A stretch of DNA of 64,000 nt from Mastigamoeba balamuthi (taxonomy: Eukaryota > Evosea > Mastigamoebida > Mastigamoebidae), in assembly GCA_902651635.1 (NCBI GenBank), contig CACRSC010000075.1:854940-918939 (forward strand). The letters are read 5' to 3'. A program made the translations under genes and the position numbers. Each line of letters begins with the position of its first letter. Within the stretch, counting starts at the first letter, position 1. Positions 24,701 to 31,596 of the stretch are shown here, one piece after another. The notes beneath the pieces were generated by a model. It was not told the DNA's origin. It saw only the letters and a list, made by a program, of their open reading frames with translations, and made no database searches.

Positions 24701-26326
24701 CACGGACTCGGCCTAACCTGACCTTGCAGCAGCTCCGTGCACTCAATGGTACTTTGCTTTTTTATTATGTTATCTTACCTTCTATTCAGAGGAAAAACGG
24801 AAGTCAAACTTCAACCCGTTTGACCTCAGTGACGACTCATCTGTTTCTTCTTCAGCCGACAAGGACCCCGAGGAGCATGCAGACAAGAACAAGGACTCGG
24901 AGAAGCCTGACGAGCCTGATAAGCCTGGCGAGACGGAGAAGCCTGACGAGACGGAGCTGCCCGAGGAGCCTGAGCCTGCCAGTTCGTCAAGGTCTGCCAA
25001 GAGGGGTTCCCGCGCTATGACTACACGGAGGTCCTCAAGGACAAAGTGTTCTGATGAGCAGGAGAAGGTCGTCGAGAACACCGACAAACCCGAACAAGAA
25101 ATGGAGGTCGACAAGCCCTCCAGGGGCAGGGCTACCCGTTCGACAAGGAAGCGTACCACCGCAGCCGCCGCAGCTGCAGAGGAGCGTGCGACCTCGCCCT
25201 CTCCTCCTGCCAAGGGACGCACCTCTCCTCCTGGCAAGAGAGCCAGGCGTTGAGATGCGTCAGCCCCTCTTCGTGGTCTGCTCGTTTGAGGTTTACTGCC
25301 CTTTCCTCTCCCTTATCAGGAAAACAAAGTGATCATCTGGTTTTGCCTGTTCACCTTTATCATTTTCGGTTTGTCTTTGCGTGTTTTTGGCTTTTCATTT
25401 TCCATTTTTTGGGTTTCAATTTTTTTTTCAGAGGGCCTGAGCGTCACAGGCCTGTGTTTTCGTGTTTTAAATGCGACTTTTTGTCTTTTTTTTTCCATTT
25501 TACGGGTTGTCCGTGGGAAACTCTTGAGACAAAAGGAAATTCATTATAGCTGCCGTTGGTAGCGCAAGCTGTTGGCACTGCCCAACACCACAGTGACAAG
25601 GTTTGTCAGCTGTCTGACTTCGAGGAATGCGATATCGTCGAGCCTGTCGCTGTTGAAGTCGCCCATGCACCTCACTTCGCTTGCATCCCCAGACCACACT
25701 GTGGGCAGCGAGTCTATACCTACAGACGAGGGCCACTCTACTTGACGCGATAAGAGAGAATTTCCTCCCCGCTGTCGTGATGGATCAGCGCACCTCCGGT
25801 GTGGCCAGCGAGCAGGGCGAGCCTGCCAGGGGCCTGAAGCACGACGTCTGCAAGACCGTCCCCGTTGAAGTCACCCGAGCAGGCCAAACTGGCTCCCTGC
25901 ACCAGAACTGTTCCCTCCATCCGATCGAATACGAACATCGGGTCTGCGCCCACCAGTCAGTGTAGAAATCAGTTGGAGGCGGGTCAACAGGGCCAGCAAT
26001 CACGTGCCTGCTGTTGACCAGAACAGAATGAGGACACCGGTGCCAGCAACGCCTGATGGGCCCCGTACGAAGTTGAATGCCACGTCATCTTTCTTGTCGC
26101 CGTTGAGGTCGCCGATGGCTATGGGGTCGCCGGAGGCTGAGTCGGAGTCGTGGAGGAGGGGCATCCAACTGGCGGTGGCCTCGGGCTGCGCCTGCTCCTC
26201 GGGCACCGCAGAGACCACCGCAGACTCCCACGTGCTCCACTTCACCACCGGCACCGACCCAGTCGCCGTCGCTGTAGCAACACAGCACGACACCGCTGCG
26301 AGTGCCAGTACATTCAGGGAGCGCAT
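12719..26326 (-). CDS. FG-GAP ectodomain, TM, PARP receptor-like protein (gene D), interrupted by a transposon
   Basis: Exons: 26326-26008, 25943-25794, and a long third exon split by a DNA transposon at 16430-25557 (25737-25558, then 16425-12719). Counting the 4-bp duplication once, the frame runs straight across the insertion (LGSANSLRY/RGFSVLF) and the total is 1,451 codons, the same as intact gene G. Order: signal peptide; fourteen Ca-binding-like FG-GAP motifs (GDLNGD, GDFNGD, GDLDGD type); Gly-rich membrane span (IIGCAVGGGVALLLIIGACV, about 1120-1145); PARP catalytic domain (12,960-13,590) with MWHGT, GKGVYSAYEARYAS and HELVTFEASQNLPRYLV, which line up with the His, Tyr and Glu of the PARP1 triad. 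Intron 1 is GC-AG and intron 2 starts GTGCGC. Predicted role: surface binding coupled to intracellular ADP-ribosylation. As it stands the allele is probably null unless the element is removed from DNA or RNA. Confidence 0.85.
16426..16429 (+). repeat. Target site duplication GGTA, left copy
   Basis: GGTA directly precedes the left terminal repeat and matches 25558-25561. Confidence 0.85.
16430..16607 (+). repeat. Left terminal inverted repeat, 178 bp
   Basis: Begins AACGGCAGCTATAATG and is the exact reverse complement of 25380-25557, including two A-runs of nine. Confidence 0.95.
16647..16658. repeat. Palindrome copy 1 (core ATCGCATGCGAT)
   Basis: Lies 40 bp inside the left terminal repeat, downstream of the transposase stop. 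The A/T arms are degenerate here. Confidence 0.8.
16862..19602 (-). CDS. Transposase-like protein of the 9.1-kb element
   Basis: Four exons join in frame to 821 aa: 19602-19470, 19418-18977, 18934-17578 and 17395-16862. Cys pairs near residues 280-340 (CSICAAYWDQVC, CNAC) suggest a zinc-binding region. IIIDGMTAP (Asp about 352), LILDNPVNQNKNN (Asp about 435) and QQPGHTHNDLDQCF (about 468-480) form a D...DN...GHTHND-D pattern expected of an RNase H-like DDE-type nuclease. All three introns contain the TTTTATCGC/GCGATAAAA palindrome; two of them begin GTTTGC and are only 42-51 bp, with a CTAAC or CTAATTC branch-like motif just after the palindrome. Homologous decayed copies lie at 30,480-31,081 and 31,985-32,650. 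The assignment as the mobilising enzyme is inferred. Confidence 0.75.
17466..17485. repeat. Palindrome copy 2, perfect 20 bp
   Basis: TTTTATCGCATGCGATAAAA, in transposase intron 3. Confidence 0.95.
17536..17551. repeat. Palindrome copy 3
   Basis: ATCGCATGCGATAAAA, same intron as copy 2, 50 bp apart. Confidence 0.9.
18953..18970. repeat. Palindrome copy 4
   Basis: TTTATCGCATGCGATAAA fills nearly half of the 42-bp transposase intron 2, between the GTTTGC donor and the CTAAC motif. Confidence 0.95.
19434..19453. repeat. Palindrome copy 5 (centre GT)
   Basis: TTTTATCGCGTGCGATAAAA in the 51-bp transposase intron 1. Confidence 0.95.
19822..19843. repeat. Palindrome copy 6 (centre AC)
   Basis: Arms TTTTTATCGC and GCGATAAAAA; in the divergent upstream region. 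Confidence 0.9.
19980..19999. repeat. Palindrome copy 7 (centre GC)
   Basis: TTTTATCGCGCGCGATAAAA; in the divergent upstream region. Confidence 0.9.
20259..20280. repeat. Palindrome copy 8 (centre GC)
   Basis: Arms TTTTTATCGC and GCGATAAAAA; in the divergent upstream region. Confidence 0.9.
20436..20451. repeat. Palindrome copy 9 (centre GC)
   Basis: ATCGCGCGCGATAAAA, about 30 bp before the accessory gene start. Confidence 0.9.
20480..25253 (+). CDS. Large 15-exon accessory protein of the 9.1-kb element, unknown function
   Basis: Fifteen exons join in frame to 1,284 aa: 20480-20693, 20735-20905, 21078-21336, 21383-21710, 21765-21970, 22013-22391, 22449-22641, 22692-23227, 23376-23505, 23541-23773, 23820-23916, 23959-24030, 24109-24312, 24380-24748 and 24790-25253. 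The N-terminus is Lys/Glu-rich (TDKKEEKKKKKDEQKRRED). The middle is globular and conserved in the decayed 4-kb copy (for example GWQRFSGRIVCIERSEENHS, HHFFTYLKWSL-like). The last 450 residues are Ser/Pro/Ala-rich, ending in a strongly basic tail (PAKGRTSPPGKRARR) that could be nuclear and DNA-binding. I do not recognise the family. Introns 3, 5, 8 (two copies) and 13 carry the element palindrome. Start chosen as the first ATG of the open frame after the 20436 palindrome. Confidence 0.7.
21349..21368. repeat. Palindrome copy 10
   Basis: TTTTATCGCATGCGATAAAA in accessory-gene intron 3 (46 bp), followed by CTAAC. Confidence 0.95.
21972..21991. repeat. Palindrome copy 11 (centre AC)
   Basis: TTTTATCGCACGCGATAAAA in accessory-gene intron 5 (42 bp). 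The donor GT overlaps the left arm. Confidence 0.95.
23246..23263. repeat. Palindrome copy 12
   Basis: TTATCGCATGCGATAAAA in accessory-gene intron 8. Confidence 0.9.
23320..23338. repeat. Palindrome copy 13
   Basis: TTTTATCGCATGCGATTAA, same intron as copy 12, 57 bp further on. Confidence 0.9.
24323..24342. repeat. Palindrome copy 14 (centre CC)
   Basis: TTTTTTATCGCCCGCGATTA in accessory-gene intron 13. Confidence 0.8.
25380..25557 (-). repeat. Right terminal inverted repeat, 178 bp
   Basis: Reverse complement of 16430-16607 with no mismatch seen. The match stops sharply after AAAAACACG. Confidence 0.95.
25558..25561 (+). repeat. Target site duplication GGTA, right copy
   Basis: GGTA directly follows the right terminal repeat. 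Removing the element with one GGTA copy restores the gene D frame. Confidence 0.85.
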
Positions 26327-26351
26327 ATTTGGACGTGCCGAGACCGCGCTT

Positions 26352-26460
26352 CAAAGCGAGAGAACCACAACACACACGTGCAGGAGCGGTTGCTGTTTCG
26401 CAGGCAAAACTGAAACTGCCAACGGTCGTCCCGGAATATCTGGGAGATAACTGAATGGAG
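26352..26460 (-). promoter_or_regulatory. Conserved upstream block of gene D
   Basis: On the minus strand it contains TATCTCCCAGATATTCCGGG, GGCAGTTTCAGTTTTG and GAAACAGCAACCGCT, then TGTGTTGTG. The same order is found before genes E and F and partly before G. It could be a core promoter plus 5' UTR. Confidence 0.55.
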
Positions 26461-26724
26461 TTTATTTTTCAATGTCGGAGTCCCGTCAGTGTTTGCTGAG
26501 GCGTGGAAGCAGGGCCGCTGCCACCGCCAGCACCCCACGCCTGTTATATTCGGCATGCGAATGCGAGGGGAGAAGCCCTGCAACCTCCGCTGCCCAGAAA
26601 ATCACATTCCTACCCTTACGCTCTATTGGTGTAATATTCCAATGCTGTACGATGTCTTGTATGACATAACATCGGTGCATCGCGCGGTATACTAACTCAG
26701 TATACTGTGTGGGACCACTCCAGT

Positions 26725-26815
26725 ATCTTCGAGATTTTCAGTGGAGACCGTTAACAGTTTCACATTCGCTATGAAACAGCAACCGCTTCTGAACGTCGGT
26801 GTTGTGTTGCTCTCA
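26725..26815 (+). promoter_or_regulatory. Conserved upstream block of gene E
   Basis: Contains AGTATCTTCGAGATTTTC, AACAGTTTCACATT and GAAACAGCAACCGCTTCTG, then GGTGTTGTGTTGCTCTC. Because this block is shared non-coding sequence, the in-frame ATGs inside it are unlikely to be the true start of gene E. Confidence 0.55.
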
Positions 26816-26821
26816 CCTTCG

Positions 26822-29068
26822 ATGTGCGGCTCATTTAGTGTGCCTCGCCTCTGTGTGCTGGCACTCGTAGCAGTGTCGTGCTGTGCTGCAGCTGCGGAGG
26901 AGTCTCCTGCACCGGTGGTGACGTGGAGCACGTGGGAGTCAGCGGTGGTCTCAGCGGTGCCCGACGACCAAGCACAGCCCGAGGCCACGGCCAGCTGGAT
27001 GCTCCTCCTCCACGACTCCGACTCAGCCTCCGGCGATCGCATCGCCCTCAGCGATCTCAACGGCGACAAGACAATTTATGCGCATGAAGGGCAGTACATC
27101 CGTGTTGTGTCACACTCAAAGGCCACTCGGTCGGGCTACTTCTCGACGGGTGTCCGCGACGTCACAAATGACTCAATCCCCGACTTTGCGTTTGCCATGG
27201 CCAACGAGGACACCGGGTGCTGGGACCTCGTGGTGGTCACCAACAGCAAGTGGAGGACAGTCAAGCACCCGCTCTCAGAGACCACCATAAACACATTGGG
27301 ATGGCTGGTTATGCCGACCAAGTACACAGTCGCCAAGACAGCGCTGTCGATCGGTGCGCTGGGCGACCACAACGGCGACAGGGTCAACGACGTTCTCGTG
27401 GGCGTCCTGGGCCAGACAGGGGACGGTGTGCGTGCCATGGTGCTCCTGGGGCCCGACCTGTCCGCTGTGTCGTTTGTTACGGGTCTCAGCGGCGACACGA
27501 GCAGCTCCGTGAGCGCACTGGGCGACGTGGACGGCGACGGACTGTCGGACTTTGGGCTCGAGACGCACGGGAACACCGAGAGGTATCGGGCGTTCATTGT
27601 GTTCGGGTCGGCAGACATCAGCAGAGGCGCTGCGGTGAGCATCGACGGCATGGGATGGACGGCAAAGGAGAGCTACGGGAGCGGGAGGGGCGCCAACATC
27701 ACAGGCATCGGGGACATCAACGGGGACGGCATGGGCGACGTTGCGGTCGCGATGGCGCAGTGCGGATGGCTGCGTGTGGTGCTGGGCTCAGCCGACCGCA
27801 ATCTGAGTGTGGGCACTGGCGTTGTGCTGACGTCCGGGTCGAGGTCCAGCGGCACGCTCCCCGGGGATTCGCAGTGCGCAGACGTCCTGCTGCCACAGGC
27901 GCTGGGGGACGTCAACGGAGACCTGGTGGACGACCTGGGGGTGGGGCTGCCACAGCAAGATCTGTACAACCTGAAGGAGGCCGGGGTGATCAGCGTGATG
28001 CTGGGCAGCAGGTCGCCAGACTCGTGGATACACAAGAGATCGGGTCCCTTCGACATGGTGGGGTACGTGAGCGGACATGGGAAAATGGGGTTTCTGGTGG
28101 TTGGTGGAAGTTACACACTGGTGGGGTCGAGCTACGGGTCTGCCGGGGACGTCAACGGCGATGGCGTTGGCGACATGTTCATTGGAATACCTCGCTTCCC
28201 AGGCAGCAAAGACAGCACAGATCAGGTCTTCATTCTGCTGGGCTGCAACGACTCTGCTGGGGCCATCCGCCCCGATGCCCAGGAGTGCTGGAGGGGCGGG
28301 GGCCACCGAGAGAGTTTCATCTACCTGTGGCAAATCAGAGGAACAGACGGGTATTCGCTCGTTGGGCCGAAGGAGGGGCCGTTCCTCGGGAGGTACTTTG
28401 GAAAAGGAGGAGACATTGATGGCGATGGCTCTGATGACCTCGTGATCGGGATGCCCGCCGACTCGAACGCGTCGGCGAGGACTTTCTCTGGAACTGTCGT
28501 CGTGCTGGGGTCGCAGCAGATGCAACTCATCGCGACCTCGCTGGACACCAGCATCGCCATCGCCGATGAAATCAGCACCCTCTATCTGCCCGGCCTGTCG
28601 CTGTGGACACGGAAGTGCGGTGCTTTCAGCGACAGCAAGTCTCTCGGCTGCACGGCGAAGATTGGCGACCGCCGGATAACCGTCGCGGTGTCAGCCCTGG
28701 GTCAGATCAAGTGCACGTGGGCATTCTCGCAAGCTGTCTCCGATGCCTGCCAGCCCGTCGCAAGCGCGTCTGAGTGCAATTTCAGATTCTCCACCAGCTG
28801 GGACTCGCAGTGCGCATCGCTCATGTCCGAGGGCTCTGCTTGGGCGCGGATGATCGCCGTCAATGTATCCAATGTTCAGCTGCGCATCGCGGCCAGCAAC
28901 TCGCATGGGAACACTGCCGGGATCGACATCCAGTACTCGCACGGAAGCTCGCGCCGCAGCAAGACCGCATTGATCATTGGTTGCGCTGTTGGCGGCGGTG
29001 TTGCTCTCCTGCTCATCATTGGTGCCTGTGTTGCCATTGTCCTCGTCCTGCACAGACACAGTGTTTGA
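26822..29068 (+). CDS. Short FG-GAP membrane protein without PARP domain (gene E)
   Basis: A single open frame of 748 aa from the ATG at 26822; an upstream in-frame ATG at 26741 lies in the conserved non-coding block. The leader and first FG-GAP strand (VVTWSTWESAVVSAVPDDQA, SDLNGDK) are fused directly to the second half of the propeller region (IRVVSHSKATRSGYF onwards). This removes about 440 residues compared with gene D and leaves seven FG-GAP motifs in the main body. The membrane span (IIGCAVGGGVALLLIIGACV) is kept, but the frame stops at HRHSV just after it. The body is nearly identical to gene D, so the duplication is young. It may be a decoy receptor or a truncated pseudogene; the open frame over 2.2 kb favours a functional or very recent copy. 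Confidence 0.8.
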   Translation: MCGSFSVPRLCVLALVAVSCCAAAAEESPAPVVTWSTWESAVVSAVPDDQAQPEATASWMLLLHDSDSASGDRIALSDLNGDKTIYAHEGQYIRVVSHSKATRSGYFSTGVRDVTNDSIPDFAFAMANEDTGCWDLVVVTNSKWRTVKHPLSETTINTLGWLVMPTKYTVAKTALSIGALGDHNGDRVNDVLVGVLGQTGDGVRAMVLLGPDLSAVSFVTGLSGDTSSSVSALGDVDGDGLSDFGLETHGNTERYRAFIVFGSADISRGAAVSIDGMGWTAKESYGSGRGANITGIGDINGDGMGDVAVAMAQCGWLRVVLGSADRNLSVGTGVVLTSGSRSSGTLPGDSQCADVLLPQALGDVNGDLVDDLGVGLPQQDLYNLKEAGVISVMLGSRSPDSWIHKRSGPFDMVGYVSGHGKMGFLVVGGSYTLVGSSYGSAGDVNGDGVGDMFIGIPRFPGSKDSTDQVFILLGCNDSAGAIRPDAQECWRGGGHRESFIYLWQIRGTDGYSLVGPKEGPFLGRYFGKGGDIDGDGSDDLVIGMPADSNASARTFSGTVVVLGSQQMQLIATSLDTSIAIADEISTLYLPGLSLWTRKCGAFSDSKSLGCTAKIGDRRITVAVSALGQIKCTWAFSQAVSDACQPVASASECNFRFSTSWDSQCASLMSEGSAWARMIAVNVSNVQLRIAASNSHGNTAGIDIQYSHGSSRRSKTALIIGCAVGGGVALLLIIGACVAIVLVLHRHSV

Positions 29069-29416
29069 ACAAAAGACTCAATTGATCAACAGGATTTGAA
29101 TTATTTGTTTTGAATTGCGGTTCTGCTGACCATTCGATTAGTTTAAGAGAAAAATGTTGTGACGTACTAAGATGCAGTACAAGCAATAAGGAATGTACTG
29201 CATTCGGATTCAATAAGTCTTTGTAACCAAAGGGACCATTTTACCAGTTCAAAAACGACTTTATCACTTTGTGGTGTTTCTATGAAATGACTTTTTAGAA
29301 CAGTGAAAAACAGAGTCTAAATTTGATTAACAAACAATGAAAATGTTACCATAAATTGTGTTAAAATGGGGAAAAATATAATGAAACTGAGCAAACCAAA
29401 CAAATGTGAATTTTAA
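29069..29416. other. AT-rich non-coding stretch after gene E
   Basis: No gene. At 29,218-29,250 there is a sequence (CTTTGTAACCAAAGGGACC, then ATTTTACCAGTTCA) resembling 35,801-35,835 and the reverse strand of 45,196-45,228, probably an end of a piggyBac-like element. Confidence 0.45.
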
Positions 29417-30190
29417 TTATAAAGATCTTATTTGTGGGAAGAAAATCATTGTTGCTTGTAGTGGACATGTGGAAGAGACATCACCACTAAACCTCAAGCT
29501 CAGTGCTATGATGTGGCCCCCCCCGTTTGTAGCGTAATAAATATGTAACATGGTAGCACTCAGCGCTTCTTCTTTGTACATGCTGGCCTCTTTGTTGTTG
29601 CAGGGGCATTTTTCTTGGCAGGTGAGGTCCTGAACATCTTGATCTTTGCTGGGAAAGGAGATTCCTTGGCTGAGGACCGAAGCTTCTGGCAGGGGACCTG
29701 ACTTCTGTGGAGATCTGGATTTCTCTGAAAAACAAAGTACAAGAAAAAGTAAGATAAACAAAAACTGTCTGGTCTCAGAGCCTTCTGAGAACTTTACACT
29801 TTCACTAAACCCACTCATCTCACTCTCATCACAATTCTCACTTGCTGTTTTCTGTCAAATAGTACCTCGGCCAGACGTTGTTCTTCCCGTCCATTTATCT
29901 GTCTCTTCTCTACAAGAAAAGCCTCAGTTTATTATTCAGAAACATTATAAACAAACAATAGTGTCTTGAATAACATAACATGCCTTTTTCAGAGGCAGTC
30001 GGCCTCTGCTGCTGCCTTTGCCTGTGCCTTATGAACAGGGGCAGTAGCTGCAGCCAAGGCAGGGGCTAGAGGGAAAGAGGAAAAGAAGCGAACCTCCAGG
30101 AGTGAAGTAACGTTTTCAATGAAGTGAACTACAGAGACATTACATATGAAACCGGGAAACAGAGGTCCGTAATACTCATGGCCTCTGAAC
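29417..30190 (-). pseudogene. Decayed 3' part of an element gene related to 39.0-43.6 kb
   Basis: Minus-strand reading includes a Lys-rich C-terminus (SPAKKNAPATTKRPACTKKK, stop near 29,563) like the one ending at 43,601, and upstream pieces matching 41,640-41,830 (both contain CCTCRGCMAGACGTTGTTCT). No intact frame. It is a relic of the same accessory-gene family. Confidence 0.45.
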
Positions 30191-31095
30191 ATAATAATTT
30201 GAAACCGGGAAAAATGAAAATGAATGTTTAAAAGGGATAAAAAATCGAAAAAAAGTGAACTGAGAAAAGAGGATTTTATTGCAGGCGATTCAATAAGGTT
30301 AGAATGTAAAATAAGCTAAAACAATGAGGAAAAAAGGTTGAATGCAGTTCAAACGAACCCTACACAAGAAAAATGCGATGAAGAAAGAAAACAGATAGCC
30401 GAAAATAGTAAAAAGAGTAACTGAAAGAAGGTCTTTACATTTTAAAGAGGCGAATAGTCAAAAAAAGCAAAAAGAAAATTGATTAGATTTCCTGTAGATG
30501 TAGTGTGAGCCATGTTTCGAACTCTGATGTCCAGATGAACTCAACATTAAGTAGAACGGGAGCTTGTGGCACACCAGAGCATTGAGGCAGCCCTGTCTTG
30601 CTAGAAATCTGCTGCAAAGCACATGACAATGAAGAAGTGGCTGATAACTTTGTACTCACTGAGCTTTCAAACATACCAGGTGGTGTTGGCTTAAGTGGCC
30701 ATCATGTCCTGGGGATCAATCCACTGCTTCTCCAAGCAGTCACAGTGAATACGCTGCACCATTGAGAGGCAGAATTCTGCTTGATGCCAGCATAGATTAT
30801 CGGTGATAATTGAAAAACAAATGGGGAAAAACAGAAAATGTAGAATAGAAACGAATGGAAACAACAAGGTAATATTTTCAGTTGGTATCATGAAGTGAAT
30901 CCCATACAGAGACAAGCGAATTAGCCAGGACCAGCTCCACTGGCTCATCATGATGCACTACACAGAATGTAAAATGCCTCTCAATGGATCCTCTGAACAC
31001 TGCGAGATTGCTACCAATAAGTAGCAGCTGATCCCTGGGATAGAGGATGGTAGCTGTGCCTTCTTCTTGGGTCCACATCAAGCAATGTAGCAGAC
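30191..31095 (-). pseudogene. Two decayed transposase C-terminal fragments
   Basis: 30,240-30,780 aligns with 16,600-17,240 of the 9.1-kb element (shared GTGTGAGCCATGTTTCGAAC and GCCATCATGTCCTGGGGATC). 30,880-31,081 reads LYPRDQLLLIGSNLAVFRGS, a second, more diverged version of the same transposase region (PGDVLLLHGCQLAVFYAGIE). Both are interrupted and inactive. Confidence 0.7.
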
Positions 31096-31592
31096 CCTTC
31101 TGTAGCAGTGCATAGCATGATAAATGAACTACGTGCCACTGTGGAGAGTCTGCTACATGCCACTACATGGCCCCACTACGCACTGCTACCAATGATACCA
31201 CTATGCACCACTTTACATCAGTACGGGATCAGGGTAGTGTGTCCTTCTTGGCCTCTTGGCCTTTGGTACTGCAGACTCAGCACCCAGCACACCATACGAA
31301 GCAGAGATAGCTGCACTTCGTGCACTGGGAACAGAGCAGGACAAGCAGATGGAAAAACCAATGTTCCAGTGAGTTGTTTATTTCTTTGGCTTTTTGGATT
31401 TACACTCTGAACTAATAGGCCCAATGAGAGGGAGCTGGCTCCATTTCTCTGGTGTGTGACAACAGCAGTTTCCCAATGAATCAAATGGGGGCCCTTGCTT
31501 GACCAGAGATACCACCAGATCTCACCAGATCACTCTTTGTAGTTGAATTGATGCACTCCAACCAGGCCGTGGATTTGCTTTGCTTGTGGTAC
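31096..31592. other. Non-coding stretch between relics
   Basis: A repetitive CACTACATGC/CACTATGCACCACT-like stretch near 31,130-31,230, otherwise nothing recognisable. Confidence 0.3.
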
Positions 31593-31596
31593 TGTT

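Larger units (their letters stand above)
16430..25557. mobile_element. 9.1-kb DNA transposon with divergent gene pair, inserted in gene D
   Basis: The element is 9,128 bp, bounded by inverted repeats that are identical over 178 bp and flanked by GGTA on both sides. It carries a minus-strand transposase-like gene and a plus-strand 15-exon gene, with a shared 0.9-kb upstream region. Fourteen palindromes lie in its introns and non-coding parts. Identical ends and an otherwise open host frame point to a recent insertion. The transposase has spaced Asp, Asp-Asn and GHTHND-type motifs, which from memory resemble RNase H-like transposase families found in oomycetes and animals (DUF7869-like); the superfamily is not settled. 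I see no DNA polymerase, integrase or capsid gene, so I treat it as a plain DNA transposon. Confidence 0.9.
26327..26821. promoter_or_regulatory. Head-to-head upstream region of genes D and E
   Basis: About 0.5 kb between two divergent paralogues. Each side carries the same conserved upstream block in mirror orientation (minus-strand 26,460-26,352 and plus-strand 26,725-26,815), with the core GAAACAGCAACCGCT about 35-60 bp before the ATG. No gene seen between. Confidence 0.6.

Noticed and set aside
16430-25557. Polinton or other virus-like identity for the 9.1-kb element
   Set aside because: No polymerase B, integrase, protease, packaging ATPase or capsid-like frame, and a 4-bp instead of 6-bp duplication. 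A plain DNA transposon fits better.
26741-26821. N-terminal extension of gene E from the ATG at 26741
   Set aside because: The extension coincides with the upstream block that is non-coding before D and F, and it would bury the leader peptide.
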